Counted from the first letter of the stretch, positions 1 through 5,958 are shown. The stretch: 6,412 bases of DNA from Candidatus Izemoplasmatales bacterium (GCA_028702245.1 JAQVPE010000049.1:1-6412); one strand, 5' to 3'. Notes: a model not told the origin generated them from the sequence alone. Numbers and translations are program-made.

Positions 1-158
1 CCAACACCAAGACGATCCTGATTCAAAGTCTCGACGAGATCGATCCCGCTGATCTCTTTGGCGTCAAGACCATCAGCGTCTCAAGCGGGGCTTCGACTCC
101 GACACGGATCACTAATGAAGTAATTGCTTATCTTTGTTCCTTCGACTCGGTCGAATAA
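1..158 (+). CDS. ispH: 4-hydroxy-3-methylbut-2-enyl diphosphate reductase (IspH), C-terminal end only
   Basis: The 5' part lies outside the window. The reading frame starts with the codon at position 3 and gives 51 residues before a TAA stop at 156-158. The visible piece contains the IspH C-terminal signature: a VSSGASTPTR stretch followed by an amphipathic ITNEVIAYL helix. In the family this Gly-Ala-Ser-Thr-Pro segment supplies a serine that contacts the substrate diphosphate in the active site. IspH is a cytosolic 4Fe-4S enzyme that reduces HMBPP to IPP and DMAPP, the final MEP step. The cluster-binding cysteines lie mostly upstream and cannot be checked here. The protein ends only about nine residues after the last helix, a short tail. 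Identification rests on this motif and on the presence of dxs, the first enzyme of the same pathway, in the convergent operon. Confidence 0.5.
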   Translation, partial: NTKTILIQSLDEIDPADLFGVKTISVSSGASTPTRITNEVIAYLCSFDSVE

Positions 159-162
159 GCAA
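124..162 (+). repeat. Nested inverted repeat over the ispH stop codon
   Basis: TTGCTTAT (124-131) is exactly complementary to ATAAGCAA (155-162). Inside it TCGAC (142-146) pairs with GTCGA (150-154) around a three-base loop, leaving ten unpaired bases (132-141) on the 5' side. The ispH stop codon lies in the right arm. The structure is followed by a run of A, not T, so it does not look like a standard intrinsic terminator for ispH. It could be a 3'-end stabilising hairpin or chance. The pairing is seen; the function is unknown. Confidence 0.5.
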
Positions 163-171
163 AAAAAAGAC

Positions 172-200
172 TTTTCTTTTTCCGATATTTCGGGTATAAT
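172..200 (+). promoter_or_regulatory. Promoter for the 55-residue membrane protein gene
   Basis: A perfect TATAAT -10 hexamer sits at 195-200. It is preceded by an A- and T-rich tract (161-180), typical of an UP-like or -35 region in Gram-positive promoters. At the standard 17-base spacing the -35 hexamer would be TTTTCT (172-177), a poor match to TTGACA. Initiation would be expected near 206-208, giving a leader of about 25 bases before the ATG at 232. The -10 is convincing by sequence and position; the -35 is weak. Confidence 0.5.
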
Positions 201-221
201 TAGAAAACGAGGAAACGATCG

Positions 222-227
222 AGGTGA
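222..227 (+). promoter_or_regulatory. Ribosome binding site of the small membrane protein gene
   Basis: AGGTGA lies four bases before the ATG at 232. It decides the start: a longer in-frame reading would begin at a TTG (124) inside ispH, upstream of the TATAAT box, and has no comparable ribosome site. Confidence 0.5.
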
Positions 228-231
228 GACC

Positions 232-399
232 ATGGCTAACAATAACAAACCAAAACCGACAAAAATCGAAAAGGAAATAAAAACCTATAATCCGACGAAA
301 AGCAAAGTCGGCAGAATCATCATTGTTCTCCTTGCCGGAGGCATGTTTATCGGCATTATCATCGCCGCTATCATTAATATCATCAATTCTTTTTCCTGA
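232..399 (+). CDS. Small single-pass membrane protein, 55 residues, unknown function
   Basis: I do not recognise this protein with certainty. The ATG at 232 follows an AGGTGA ribosome site and a TATAAT promoter, and the gene ends with TGA (397-399) just before a strong terminator, so it is very probably expressed. Residues 1-27 are hydrophilic and lysine-rich (about nine lysines, many Asn/Pro/Thr). Residues 28-51 form one strongly hydrophobic helix rich in Ile with a GGMFIG glycine patch, followed by a short polar end. The positive N-terminus suggests it stays cytoplasmic with the C-terminus outside (inference). There is no signal peptidase or lipobox site. In size and layout it resembles the small DUF4044-type membrane proteins of Bacillota, but that is only an impression. 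It lies downstream of ispH in the same direction and could also be reached by read-through from it. Confidence 0.5.
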   Translation: MANNNKPKPTKIEKEIKTYNPTKSKVGRIIIVLLAGGMFIGIIIAAIINIINSFS

Positions 400-415
400 T
401 TATTAAACAAAAAAT

Positions 416-447
416 AAAAGGGAGTTATCGGTCGATAGCTCCTTTTT
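416..447. terminator. Bidirectional intrinsic terminator between the convergent units
   Basis: GGAGTTATC (421-429) pairs with GATAGCTCC (434-442), nine pairs with one G-U wobble when read on +, around a four-base loop. A run of A with one T on the left (411-419) and seven T on the right (443-449) give a U-tract in both directions. On + it ends the small membrane protein transcript (and any ispH read-through); on - it ends the nusB-recN operon. The recN stop codon (448-450) uses the last bases of the T run, so the hairpin begins immediately after the recN coding sequence. Confidence 0.5.
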
Positions 448-2127
448 TTATGTTTCAAGCAATAATTCTTTGGCCGCATCGATCGTTGAGGGTGTCGGTG
501 AGCCTATCGATAGCATCATGGCCAGATCATTGACCCTTTCGGAAAAATCGAGGTACTTGGCCTTAGCGATGGTCCGTCCGCCTTCAACGACTTTCCGGAC
601 GCTTAGGTGGTGGTCTCCGGAAGCTGCGACTTGGGGAATGTGGGTGATCGACAAGACTTGGCATTTTTTGGCGATTTCTTTGATGCTAAGGGCTATCTGC
701 CTCGCCACTTTGCCGCTGATACCGGTATCGATCTCATCGAAAATCATCGTCTCAAGCTGCCTTGAACCCACGAAGATCGATTTGAATGCCAGCATGACCC
801 GGCTCATTTCGCCCCCGGAAGCGGTTTTGGCGAGCGGTTTCAACGGTTCGCCGACGTTTGTCGAAATCAAGATGTCGACGGCATCGATCCCGTCATCCTT
901 GAACCCACTGATCGCTTCCGGCGTTTCGGGGACAGCCGATGAGAATTTGAACTCGATTTTTGTTGATTGAAGCCCGAGTTCATGGAGTCTCGTCGTCAGT
1001 TCTAGGGTGATTGATGCCGCCAGCGCTTGTCGCGCTTGCGAGAGTTGCTTGGCGTCGATCACAACTTGGCTGAACTCCTCGTCAAGTTGCTTCTTCTGTC
1101 CTTGAAGATTGAAATCGATGCCGTTTGCATCCGCGAGCAATTGTTCTAGGCTGTCGATATACTGACAAAGTTCAGGGAGATTCTTGCCATACTTCTCAAT
1201 GGTTCTTTGGAGAAGGTAGATTCTGCCGTTGAGACGCTCTAACTCCTCAGGATCGAAGTTGAGATCTTGGGCCTTGTCGCGGATTTCGCGAAAAAGATCC
1301 TCAAGTTCATAGTAGTGGTCGGTGATCTTGTCGGAGAGGTACTTATATTCTCCCGAGTACCCGCTAAGGCGTTCCAGCGTCTTGTGGAGCTGATATAGAT
1401 TGGTTTCGAGGGCGCCGCCATCGATCGTTTCGATTGCCAATTGGAATTGTTCGTAAACGCGATCGAAGTTGTTGAGCTTGTCGGCTTCATCCTGAAGTCT
1501 TTCCAGTTCGTCAGGGGTAAAAGCCAACTGCCGCAATTCTGTGAGTTCAGCCGACAAGGAGTCGCGTTTTGATTCCAAAGCCTCTTTTTGTCGTTTCAGT
1601 CTTTCGTATTCGGATTCAGTCTGTTTGAGTTTTGCCAGTCTTGTTTGGTATGAGTTAAGAAATCGTTCCAGCCGTTCGGGCTGGAAGTTATCGAGAAGTT
1701 CAAGATAGCTATCCGGATTCAAAAGCCTCTGCGTGTCAAACTGCGAATGGATGTCGAGGATCAGCCTCATGATGTTTTTGAGATCGCCAAGCGTCTTGTT
1801 TTCGCCATTGATCTTCACCGAGTTCTTGTTGTTGACGGCTAATTCGCGTTCGATCACAAGCTCAGGATTAGCGGTTACGCCAAACTCGGTGAACAACTTT
1901 CTTCTTCTTTTATCGTCAAGTTCAAAGACGCCTTCGATGAAGGCTCTCTCCTCTTGGAAACGGATCATGTCTTGACTGGCCCTTTCGCCGCTCAAGAGGC
2001 TGATTGCGTCTATCAGGATGCTTTTTCCAGCACCGGTCTCGCCGGTGATGACCGTCATGCCTTCATAGAAGTTGAGATCGAGTTTGTCAATGATGGCAAA
2101 ATTGCCGATTTTAAGCCGCTTAAGCAA
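448..2127 (-). CDS. recN: DNA repair ATPase RecN
   Basis: RecN is an SMC-like cytosolic ATPase that acts early in double-strand break repair, holding DNA ends or strands together for RecA. The 559 residues match the family length. Visible in order: N-terminal LKIGNFAIID strand; Walker A GETGAGKS (29-36); a Q-loop region around DIHSQFDTQ (125-133), which departs from the usual IHGQHEHQ; a coiled-coil arm rich in Glu, Lys, Leu and Arg (about 150-380); ABC signature ASGGEMSR (436-443); Walker B MIFDEIDTG (461-469); H-loop SITHIPQVAA (493-502); and the C-terminal RVNDLAMMLS segment. All ATPase motifs are present, so it should be active. The start is TTG: an in-frame TGA lies nine bases upstream, a GGTGA site precedes it, and the N-terminus aligns with known RecNs. 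It is the last gene of the operon, 12 bases after dxs; there is no room for its own promoter or a LexA-type operator in that gap. Confidence 0.5.
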   Translation of the reverse strand: MLKRLKIGNFAIIDKLDLNFYEGMTVITGETGAGKSILIDAISLLSGERASQDMIRFQEERAFIEGVFELDDKRRRKLFTEFGVTANPELVIERELAVNNKNSVKINGENKTLGDLKNIMRLILDIHSQFDTQRLLNPDSYLELLDNFQPERLERFLNSYQTRLAKLKQTESEYERLKRQKEALESKRDSLSAELTELRQLAFTPDELERLQDEADKLNNFDRVYEQFQLAIETIDGGALETNLYQLHKTLERLSGYSGEYKYLSDKITDHYYELEDLFREIRDKAQDLNFDPEELERLNGRIYLLQRTIEKYGKNLPELCQYIDSLEQLLADANGIDFNLQGQKKQLDEEFSQVVIDAKQLSQARQALAASITLELTTRLHELGLQSTKIEFKFSSAVPETPEAISGFKDDGIDAVDILISTNVGEPLKPLAKTASGGEMSRVMLAFKSIFVGSRQLETMIFDEIDTGISGKVARQIALSIKEIAKKCQVLSITHIPQVAASGDHHLSVRKVVEGGRTIAKAKYLDFSERVNDLAMMLSIGSPTPSTIDAAKELLLET

Positions 2128-2133
2128 GTTTCT

Positions 2134-2138
2134 TCACC
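2134..2138 (-). promoter_or_regulatory. Ribosome binding site of recN (supports a TTG start)
   Basis: GGTGA, read on -, lies six bases before the TTG at 2127-2125, in the 12-base gap after the dxs stop. No in-frame ATG or GTG exists between the upstream in-frame TGA and the conserved N-terminus, so TTG is the only reasonable start. Confidence 0.5.
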
Positions 2139-2139
2139 A

Positions 2140-3993
2140 CTACTCTTTTAGTTTTCGGGAAATGTTCGAAAGGATTGTTTGCGGATCCAGTTTGAAATCG
2201 GCTTGTATCTCATCCAAAGTTCCCTGACCGATGAATTGATCGGGAAGGCCGAAAATCGTCAGGTCGGATGTGGTATTTCCCAATTCTTCAAAATACTCCA
2301 TGATGGCGCTGCCGAGGCCGCTGATCCGTGTGACATCTTCCATGACGAATAAGGGTTTGTTGCTTGCCTTCAGATGCTTCAGCATTTCGGTATCGAGCGG
2401 TTTGATAAAGCGCGCATTGATGAGGGAGACATCGAGGTCTTGTTCAGCCAATGCTTTCTCCAAACGTTTGACATTTTCTCCGTAAGCGAGCAAATGCCCG
2501 CTTTTTCCCTCTTTGATAACCGTCCAGGATGGGTGATCGATTATAGGCCGTTTTGCCACTTTCTCGGGAAGATATCCGGTCAAGCCTTTGGGATAGCGGA
2601 TCGCAATCGGTTTTTTGGTGTGATCGAAAGCGTAATCGAGGAGGGCGAACAACTCTACGGCGTCGGCTGGTTGGACGATTTCGATATTGGGGATGTGACG
2701 CAAATAGGCGATGTCATAGATACCCTGATGGGTTTCGCCGTCGCCGCCTACGATCCCCGAGCGGTCGATCGCGAAAATAACGTGGAGGTTCTGTCTGGCA
2801 TCATCATGGGACACTTGGTCGTAAGCGCGTTGGAGAAACGATGAGTAAATTGGCACGAAAGCCGTCTTTCCCGATTGCGCCAAACCGGCGGAAAGACAGA
2901 CCGCAAACGATTCGCAGATGCCGACGTCGATGATTTTGTCGGGGTACTTGTCTTGAAAATCCCGCAACCCCGAGCCGTTGATCATCGCCGGAACGATAAC
3001 AGTGAAATCATCGCGCTTGATGCGCTCAAGCAAATACAAGGATACTAGTTTCCCCCAACTCAGAGTGTTTTCCGGAACCTTGGCAGTAGCTTCTCCAGTC
3101 TCTTTGTCGAAAGGATCGACTCCATGCCACATCCCAAGATTGTCACATTCCGCAAAGGGATAACCTTTGCCTTTTTTAGTGACAACATGAAGAACCGAAG
3201 GATGCTTGTCGTTTTTGATGAGTTCGAGATACTTGATCAAGGTTTTGATGTTATGGCCGTCGATCGGTCCGTAATATTGAAGGCCAAACTCATCGAAGAT
3301 CGTCATGTTCTTGGCGAAACCGCGGAGCATGTTGCCGATGCGGATTTTCAGTTCATTGAACAGCTTGGGCATAAAGCGGCTTCTCGTTGCCTTGATGTAG
3401 GGTTTTGAGGTGCGCATCGAGTTGAGCAGTTTGGCGAGCGTTCCCACGTTTTTGGAAATGCTCATCTCGTTATCGTTCAAAATGATTGCCGGTGAAATCT
3501 TGGGATAGTGGCCAATGAAGTTCAACGCTTCAAAAGAAAGGCCGCTGTTAAGCGATCCGTCCCCTACCAGAGCGACGACTTTGTGGCTTTCGTTGTTTTG
3601 CACGCGGGCGATCTCGTATCCCGCCAGCGCCGCCAGTGCGGTTGAAGAATGGCCGGCTTCCCAACAGTCATGGACGGATTCTTCGCGTTTTAGATATCCG
3701 GAGAGCCCGCCGTGTTTTCTGAGAGTGCCAAAGGCTTCGGACCGACCGGTGAGGATTTTATGGGTATAGGCTTGATGACCGACATCAAAGATCAATTTAT
3801 CGCTGGGGGAGGAAAACACCCTGTGCATCGCGATCGTCAATTCGACAACCCCGAGGTTTGGCGAAAGATGGCCGCCGGTAATGGCCACATTGTCGATGAT
3901 GAAAGAACGAATCTGTGTCGCAAGATCGTTCAATTCGTTGATAGTAAGGTCCTTCAAGAAAGCAGGATCTTTGATGTCTTTGAGATCGATCAT
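2140..3993 (-). CDS. dxs: 1-deoxy-D-xylulose-5-phosphate synthase (DXS)
   Basis: DXS joins pyruvate and glyceraldehyde 3-phosphate to form DXP, with thiamine diphosphate and Mg2+. It is the first and usually rate-setting MEP step and also feeds thiamine and pyridoxal synthesis. With the ATG at 3993 the protein has 617 residues, normal for the family. Motifs: GGHLSPNLGVVELT (40-53); FDVGHQAYTHKILTGR (69-84); AGHSS (113-117); the ThDP/Mg motif GDGSLNSG to NDNEMSISKNVG (144-184); YGPIDGH (241-247); the pyrimidine-domain segment DVGICESFAV (356-365) with the predicted catalytic Glu361; YSSFLQRAYDQVSHD (383-397); AIDRSGIVGGDGETHQG (408-424); and a transketolase C-terminal domain (about 490-610). 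The bases after Glu361 are unusual: Ser-Phe where I would expect Gln-His. The start was chosen over one 17 codons upstream (4044), which lies inside xseB and encodes a basic, non-conserved extension. The gene begins four bases after xseB. The usual ispA neighbour is absent. Confidence 0.5.
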   Translation of the reverse strand: MIDLKDIKDPAFLKDLTINELNDLATQIRSFIIDNVAITGGHLSPNLGVVELTIAMHRVFSSPSDKLIFDVGHQAYTHKILTGRSEAFGTLRKHGGLSGYLKREESVHDCWEAGHSSTALAALAGYEIARVQNNESHKVVALVGDGSLNSGLSFEALNFIGHYPKISPAIILNDNEMSISKNVGTLAKLLNSMRTSKPYIKATRSRFMPKLFNELKIRIGNMLRGFAKNMTIFDEFGLQYYGPIDGHNIKTLIKYLELIKNDKHPSVLHVVTKKGKGYPFAECDNLGMWHGVDPFDKETGEATAKVPENTLSWGKLVSLYLLERIKRDDFTVIVPAMINGSGLRDFQDKYPDKIIDVGICESFAVCLSAGLAQSGKTAFVPIYSSFLQRAYDQVSHDDARQNLHVIFAIDRSGIVGGDGETHQGIYDIAYLRHIPNIEIVQPADAVELFALLDYAFDHTKKPIAIRYPKGLTGYLPEKVAKRPIIDHPSWTVIKEGKSGHLLAYGENVKRLEKALAEQDLDVSLINARFIKPLDTEMLKHLKASNKPLFVMEDVTRISGLGSAIMEYFEELGNTTSDLTIFGLPDQFIGQGTLDEIQADFKLDPQTILSNISRKLKE

Positions 3994-3997
3994 CGGT

Positions 3998-4003
3998 TCA
4001 CTC
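3998..4003 (-). promoter_or_regulatory. Ribosome binding site of dxs, overlapping the end of xseB
   Basis: GAGTGA, read on -, includes the xseB stop codon and lies four bases before the dxs ATG at 3993. It is a modest match with tight spacing, so dxs translation is probably coupled to termination on xseB. Confidence 0.5.
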
Positions 4004-4228
4004 TTTTTTTGCCGTCGATGTCGAGAAGTCTTCGAGACTTTCACCCTTCATCAGTTTGACGATCACACTCTCGGCGCTTGTGATCAGATTCCGACAATGA
4101 TTTGCGAGTTTGGTGCCTTCTTCGTATTTCTTGATTGCCGTCTCGAGGGGAAGATTGCCGGACTCGAGTTCCTTCACGACCGCTTCGAGTTGCTCGAGAG
4201 CTTCTTCTAACGAAAGTTTTGTTTCCAT
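3998..4228 (-). CDS. xseB: Exodeoxyribonuclease VII small subunit
   Basis: XseB binds in several copies to the XseA large subunit to form exonuclease VII, which digests single-stranded DNA from both ends into short oligonucleotides and works in mismatch and damage repair. The 76 residues match the family. The signature is clear: LSLEEALEQLEAVVKELESGNLPLETAIKKYEEG (6-38), two antiparallel helices with the conserved Glu-Ser-Gly-x-Leu-Pro-Leu turn, then a third helix around LANHCRNLITSAE. The tail (61-76) is polar and non-conserved. The ATG at 4228 is six bases after xseA and is preceded by AAAGGA. Its last codons run through seven consecutive A on the coding strand (4010-4004), a possible slippery site. 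The TGA stop is genuine, since the protein is full length here. Confidence 0.5.
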   Translation of the reverse strand: METKLSLEEALEQLEAVVKELESGNLPLETAIKKYEEGTKLANHCRNLITSAESVIVKLMKGESLEDFSTSTAKKE

Positions 4229-4234
4229 CTTGAA

Positions 4235-5506
4235 TTAATCCTTTCTAACGGTTTTGACCAAACAATCGATCCGACCGTCTTTCATGATGACTTCGATGTC
4301 ATCGCCAGTTTTGAGGGCGGTGACGGATTTGACGTATGTCGACTCCCGCCTGATAAGGGCGTAGCCTTTGTCGATGATTTGAAAAGGATTGACAAGTTCC
4401 ATTTTCGACTGCATTTGCAGATAATTGTGATTTGCCTTTTGCCAGATGGTTCCGATATTGTAGGCGAGCGCCTTTTCCAAATTTGTGACCTTCATGGCGA
4501 GATTGTCGATTTGTTTATGCGGCTGTAGTTGTTGGAGGCGATCGGTTAGCGCCGATAGTCGCAACTCCTGGTATTCGACGAGGCGCTCCGGATGTTTGAG
4601 CGAGGGCGACTCAGATAGATGGACGAGCAGTTGCGCTTTTGTGTTTATAAGTGTTTTTAGACCGCGATCGAGACGGCTCTTCAACTCGGTCAGATATTCA
4701 AGGAGTTCCCGTTGGTCAGGGACGCTGATCTCGGCAGCTCCGCTCGGCGTTGGCGCTCTCATATCGGAAACAAAGTCGGCGATGGTAAAATCCGTTTCAT
4801 GGCCAACGGCACTGATGGTGGGTATCTTCGAGGCTCTTATCGCCCTGGCGACGCTCTCTTCGTTGAAAGCCCACAAGTCTTCGATCGAACCGCCGCCCCG
4901 GCCAATAATCAAGACATCAACCAATTTTTGTCGGTTCGCTTTTTCTAAAGAAGCGATCAATGATGCCTTCGCTTCTTCGCCTTGAACGATCGCCGGATAG
5001 ATGATGATCCCCGAAAGCGGATAGCGCCGATTGATGATATGGATTATGTCTTGAACTGCGGCTCCGGTCGGCGAGGTGACCACACCGATCATCCGTGGGT
5101 ACTTCGGCAATGGCTGTTTACGAGCGCTTTGAAATAGCCCTTCTTGTTCCAGCTTATCTTTAAGTTTCTGATAAGCAAGATATAGATCCCCGACACCCGC
5201 CAAAGTCATTTGTTTGACGTATAGTTGATATGATCCCTGCGGTTCATAGACGCTCACATAGCCTTCGACAATCACCTCCATCCCTTCTTCGGGAAGAAAT
5301 GCAAGTGCTTGCGCGTTGCTTGCGAACATGATCGCTGCTATTTGCGCAGAATCGTCTTTGAGCGTGAAATACAAGTGTCCCCGCGAATGTCTTTTATAGT
5401 TGGAGATTTCAGCCTTTACCAAAACATCCTGGAGGTTTTGGTCATTATCGAATTTGAATTTCAAATATCTTGTCAAAGCCGAGACGGTCAAATACTTTCG
5501 TTCCAA
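4235..5506 (-). CDS. xseA: Exodeoxyribonuclease VII large subunit
   Basis: XseA is the catalytic subunit of exonuclease VII and works with XseB encoded just downstream. The 423 residues fit the family, at the shorter end. An N-terminal OB-fold for single-stranded DNA spans about 5-100 (LTVSALTRYLKFKFD, then AEISNYKRHSRGHLYFTLKD). The nuclease domain carries RMIGVVTSPTGAAVQDI (138-154), GRGGGSIEDLWAFN (202-215) and ISAVGHETDFTIADFVSDMRAPTPSGAAE (231-259), which together hold the conserved acidic and Gly-rich residues. A long helical arm (about 262-370) is the XseB-binding region in the family. The C-terminal NPFQIIDKGYALIRR (373-387) and GDDIEVIMKDG (401-411) complete the fold. The start is TTG at 5506: an in-frame TAG (the nusB stop) lies 12 bases upstream and a strong AGGGGG site precedes it. 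Confidence 0.5.
   Translation of the reverse strand: MERKYLTVSALTRYLKFKFDNDQNLQDVLVKAEISNYKRHSRGHLYFTLKDDSAQIAAIMFASNAQALAFLPEEGMEVIVEGYVSVYEPQGSYQLYVKQMTLAGVGDLYLAYQKLKDKLEQEGLFQSARKQPLPKYPRMIGVVTSPTGAAVQDIIHIINRRYPLSGIIIYPAIVQGEEAKASLIASLEKANRQKLVDVLIIGRGGGSIEDLWAFNEESVARAIRASKIPTISAVGHETDFTIADFVSDMRAPTPSGAAEISVPDQRELLEYLTELKSRLDRGLKTLINTKAQLLVHLSESPSLKHPERLVEYQELRLSALTDRLQQLQPHKQIDNLAMKVTNLEKALAYNIGTIWQKANHNYLQMQSKMELVNPFQIIDKGYALIRRESTYVKSVTALKTGDDIEVIMKDGRIDCLVKTVRKD
4239..4244 (-). promoter_or_regulatory. Ribosome binding site of xseB
   Basis: AAAGGA, read on -, lies within the last codons of xseA, ten bases before the xseB ATG. The spacing is a little long, and the placement suggests coupling of xseB to xseA translation, which would help keep subunit supply matched (inference). 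Confidence 0.5.
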
Positions 5507-5514
5507 GCTGATCG

Positions 5515-5520
5515 CCCCCT
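5515..5520 (-). promoter_or_regulatory. Ribosome binding site of xseA (supports a TTG start)
   Basis: AGGGGG, read on -, overlaps the nusB TAG stop and lies eight bases before the TTG at 5506-5504. It is the clearest evidence for this non-ATG start, because no in-frame ATG or GTG exists between the nusB stop and the conserved N-terminus. Confidence 0.5.
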
Positions 5521-5896
5521 AGCCCAAATTGTCTTTGATATTTTGGAGTAGGCGGTTGTTGAAACTTTTGGCGTTGTCATCATCAAGGTTAGAGTACTTT
5601 TTCGTCAATTCCAAAGCCTCGTTAATGGCGATTTCAGGCGGAGTTTCCATGTACTTCATTTCATAGACGGCATAGCGAACAATGGCCAAGTCGACGTAAT
5701 TGAGCCGGTCGATTGTCCAGTTTTTAAGTTGATTTGAGATGATCTGATCGAGATTGTCTAGTTCGGCTAGGACAGCGTCGAGTCTCGCATTTACGGTCTC
5801 GGAGTAATCGGCTCGATCGTAACTGCCGCCCATTGTGCTTAAGTACAGCAGTTTAACGACATCATCGCGCAGTTGGCGCATTTCGGATACTTTCAT
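5519..5896 (-). CDS. nusB: Transcription antitermination factor NusB
   Basis: NusB is an all-helical RNA-binding protein. With NusE (ribosomal protein S10) it binds boxA in nascent rRNA leaders and helps RNA polymerase avoid premature termination. The 125 residues are slightly short for the family. The N-terminal helix MRQLRDDVVKLLYLS (6-20) matches the usual Arg-rich opening. The C-terminal half has the family pattern W60-TIDRLNYVDLAIVRYAVYEM (to 80) and PPEIAINEALELTKKYSNLDDDNAKSFNNRLLQNI (86-120). The final motif, usually close to FVNGVLD, reads SFNNRLLQN here. The ATG at 5896 was chosen over Met6 because AGGGAG lies five bases before it, while Met6 has none. It is the first gene of the five-gene operon, with a promoter directly upstream. 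Confidence 0.5.
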   Translation of the reverse strand: MKVSEMRQLRDDVVKLLYLSTMGGSYDRADYSETVNARLDAVLAELDNLDQIISNQLKNWTIDRLNYVDLAIVRYAVYEMKYMETPPEIAINEALELTKKYSNLDDDNAKSFNNRLLQNIKDNLG

Positions 5897-5901
5897 GGAT
5901 G

Positions 5902-5907
5902 CTCCCT
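5902..5907 (-). promoter_or_regulatory. Ribosome binding site of nusB
   Basis: AGGGAG, read on -, with a five-base gap to the ATG at 5896. It selects this ATG over the one five codons downstream. Confidence 0.5.
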
Positions 5908-5929
5908 GATTGGAAAATTGTCTTATCTT

Positions 5930-5958
5930 ATTTTAGCATAACCGAGATAAAAGATAAA
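5930..5958 (-). promoter_or_regulatory. Extended -10 promoter of the nusB-xseA-xseB-dxs-recN operon
   Basis: Read on -, TGCTAAAAT forms an extended -10 element: TAAAAT at 5935-5930 with TG at 5938-5937. At 17 bases spacing the -35 is TTTATC (5958-5953), a weak match to TTGACA, which is common when a TG extension is present. Initiation is expected near 5923, giving a leader of about 27 bases. It lies between the upstream terminator and nusB, the position expected for the operon promoter. Gaps of 12 bases or fewer between the five genes leave no room for promoters between them, though promoters inside coding sequence cannot be excluded. Confidence 0.5.

Noticed and set aside
124..162. Intrinsic terminator for ispH
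   Set aside because: The hairpin is interrupted by a ten-base bulge, is AT-rich in its outer stem and is followed by A residues instead of T; listed only as an inverted repeat.
124..399. Longer version of the small membrane protein starting at TTG 124
   Set aside because: It would overlap ispH, start upstream of the TATAAT box and lack a ribosome site, whereas the ATG at 232 has AGGTGA.
397..417. Read-through of the TGA at 397 as tryptophan (mycoplasma code), adding a short tail
   Set aside because: TGA clearly ends xseB and the potD-like gene at the right length, and tryptophans in the other genes use TGG, so the standard code applies.
470..970. 166-codon open frame on + inside recN
   Set aside because: It lies antisense to well-conserved RecN ATPase motifs, shows no recognisable domain and has no ribosome site or promoter that I can see. 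It is a shadow frame.
2374..2844. 156-codon open frame on + inside dxs
   Set aside because: Antisense to the conserved C-terminal half of DXS with no family resemblance; best explained by the codon pattern of dxs.
2140..4044. Longer DXS with 17 extra N-terminal residues (start at 4044)
   Set aside because: The extension lies inside xseB, is highly basic, does not resemble DXS N-termini and lacks a better ribosome site. The ATG at 3993 gives the expected family length.
4485..4985. 166-codon open frame on + inside xseA
   Set aside because: Antisense to the XseA catalytic region, Ser/Arg-rich low-complexity translation typical of a reverse-strand shadow.
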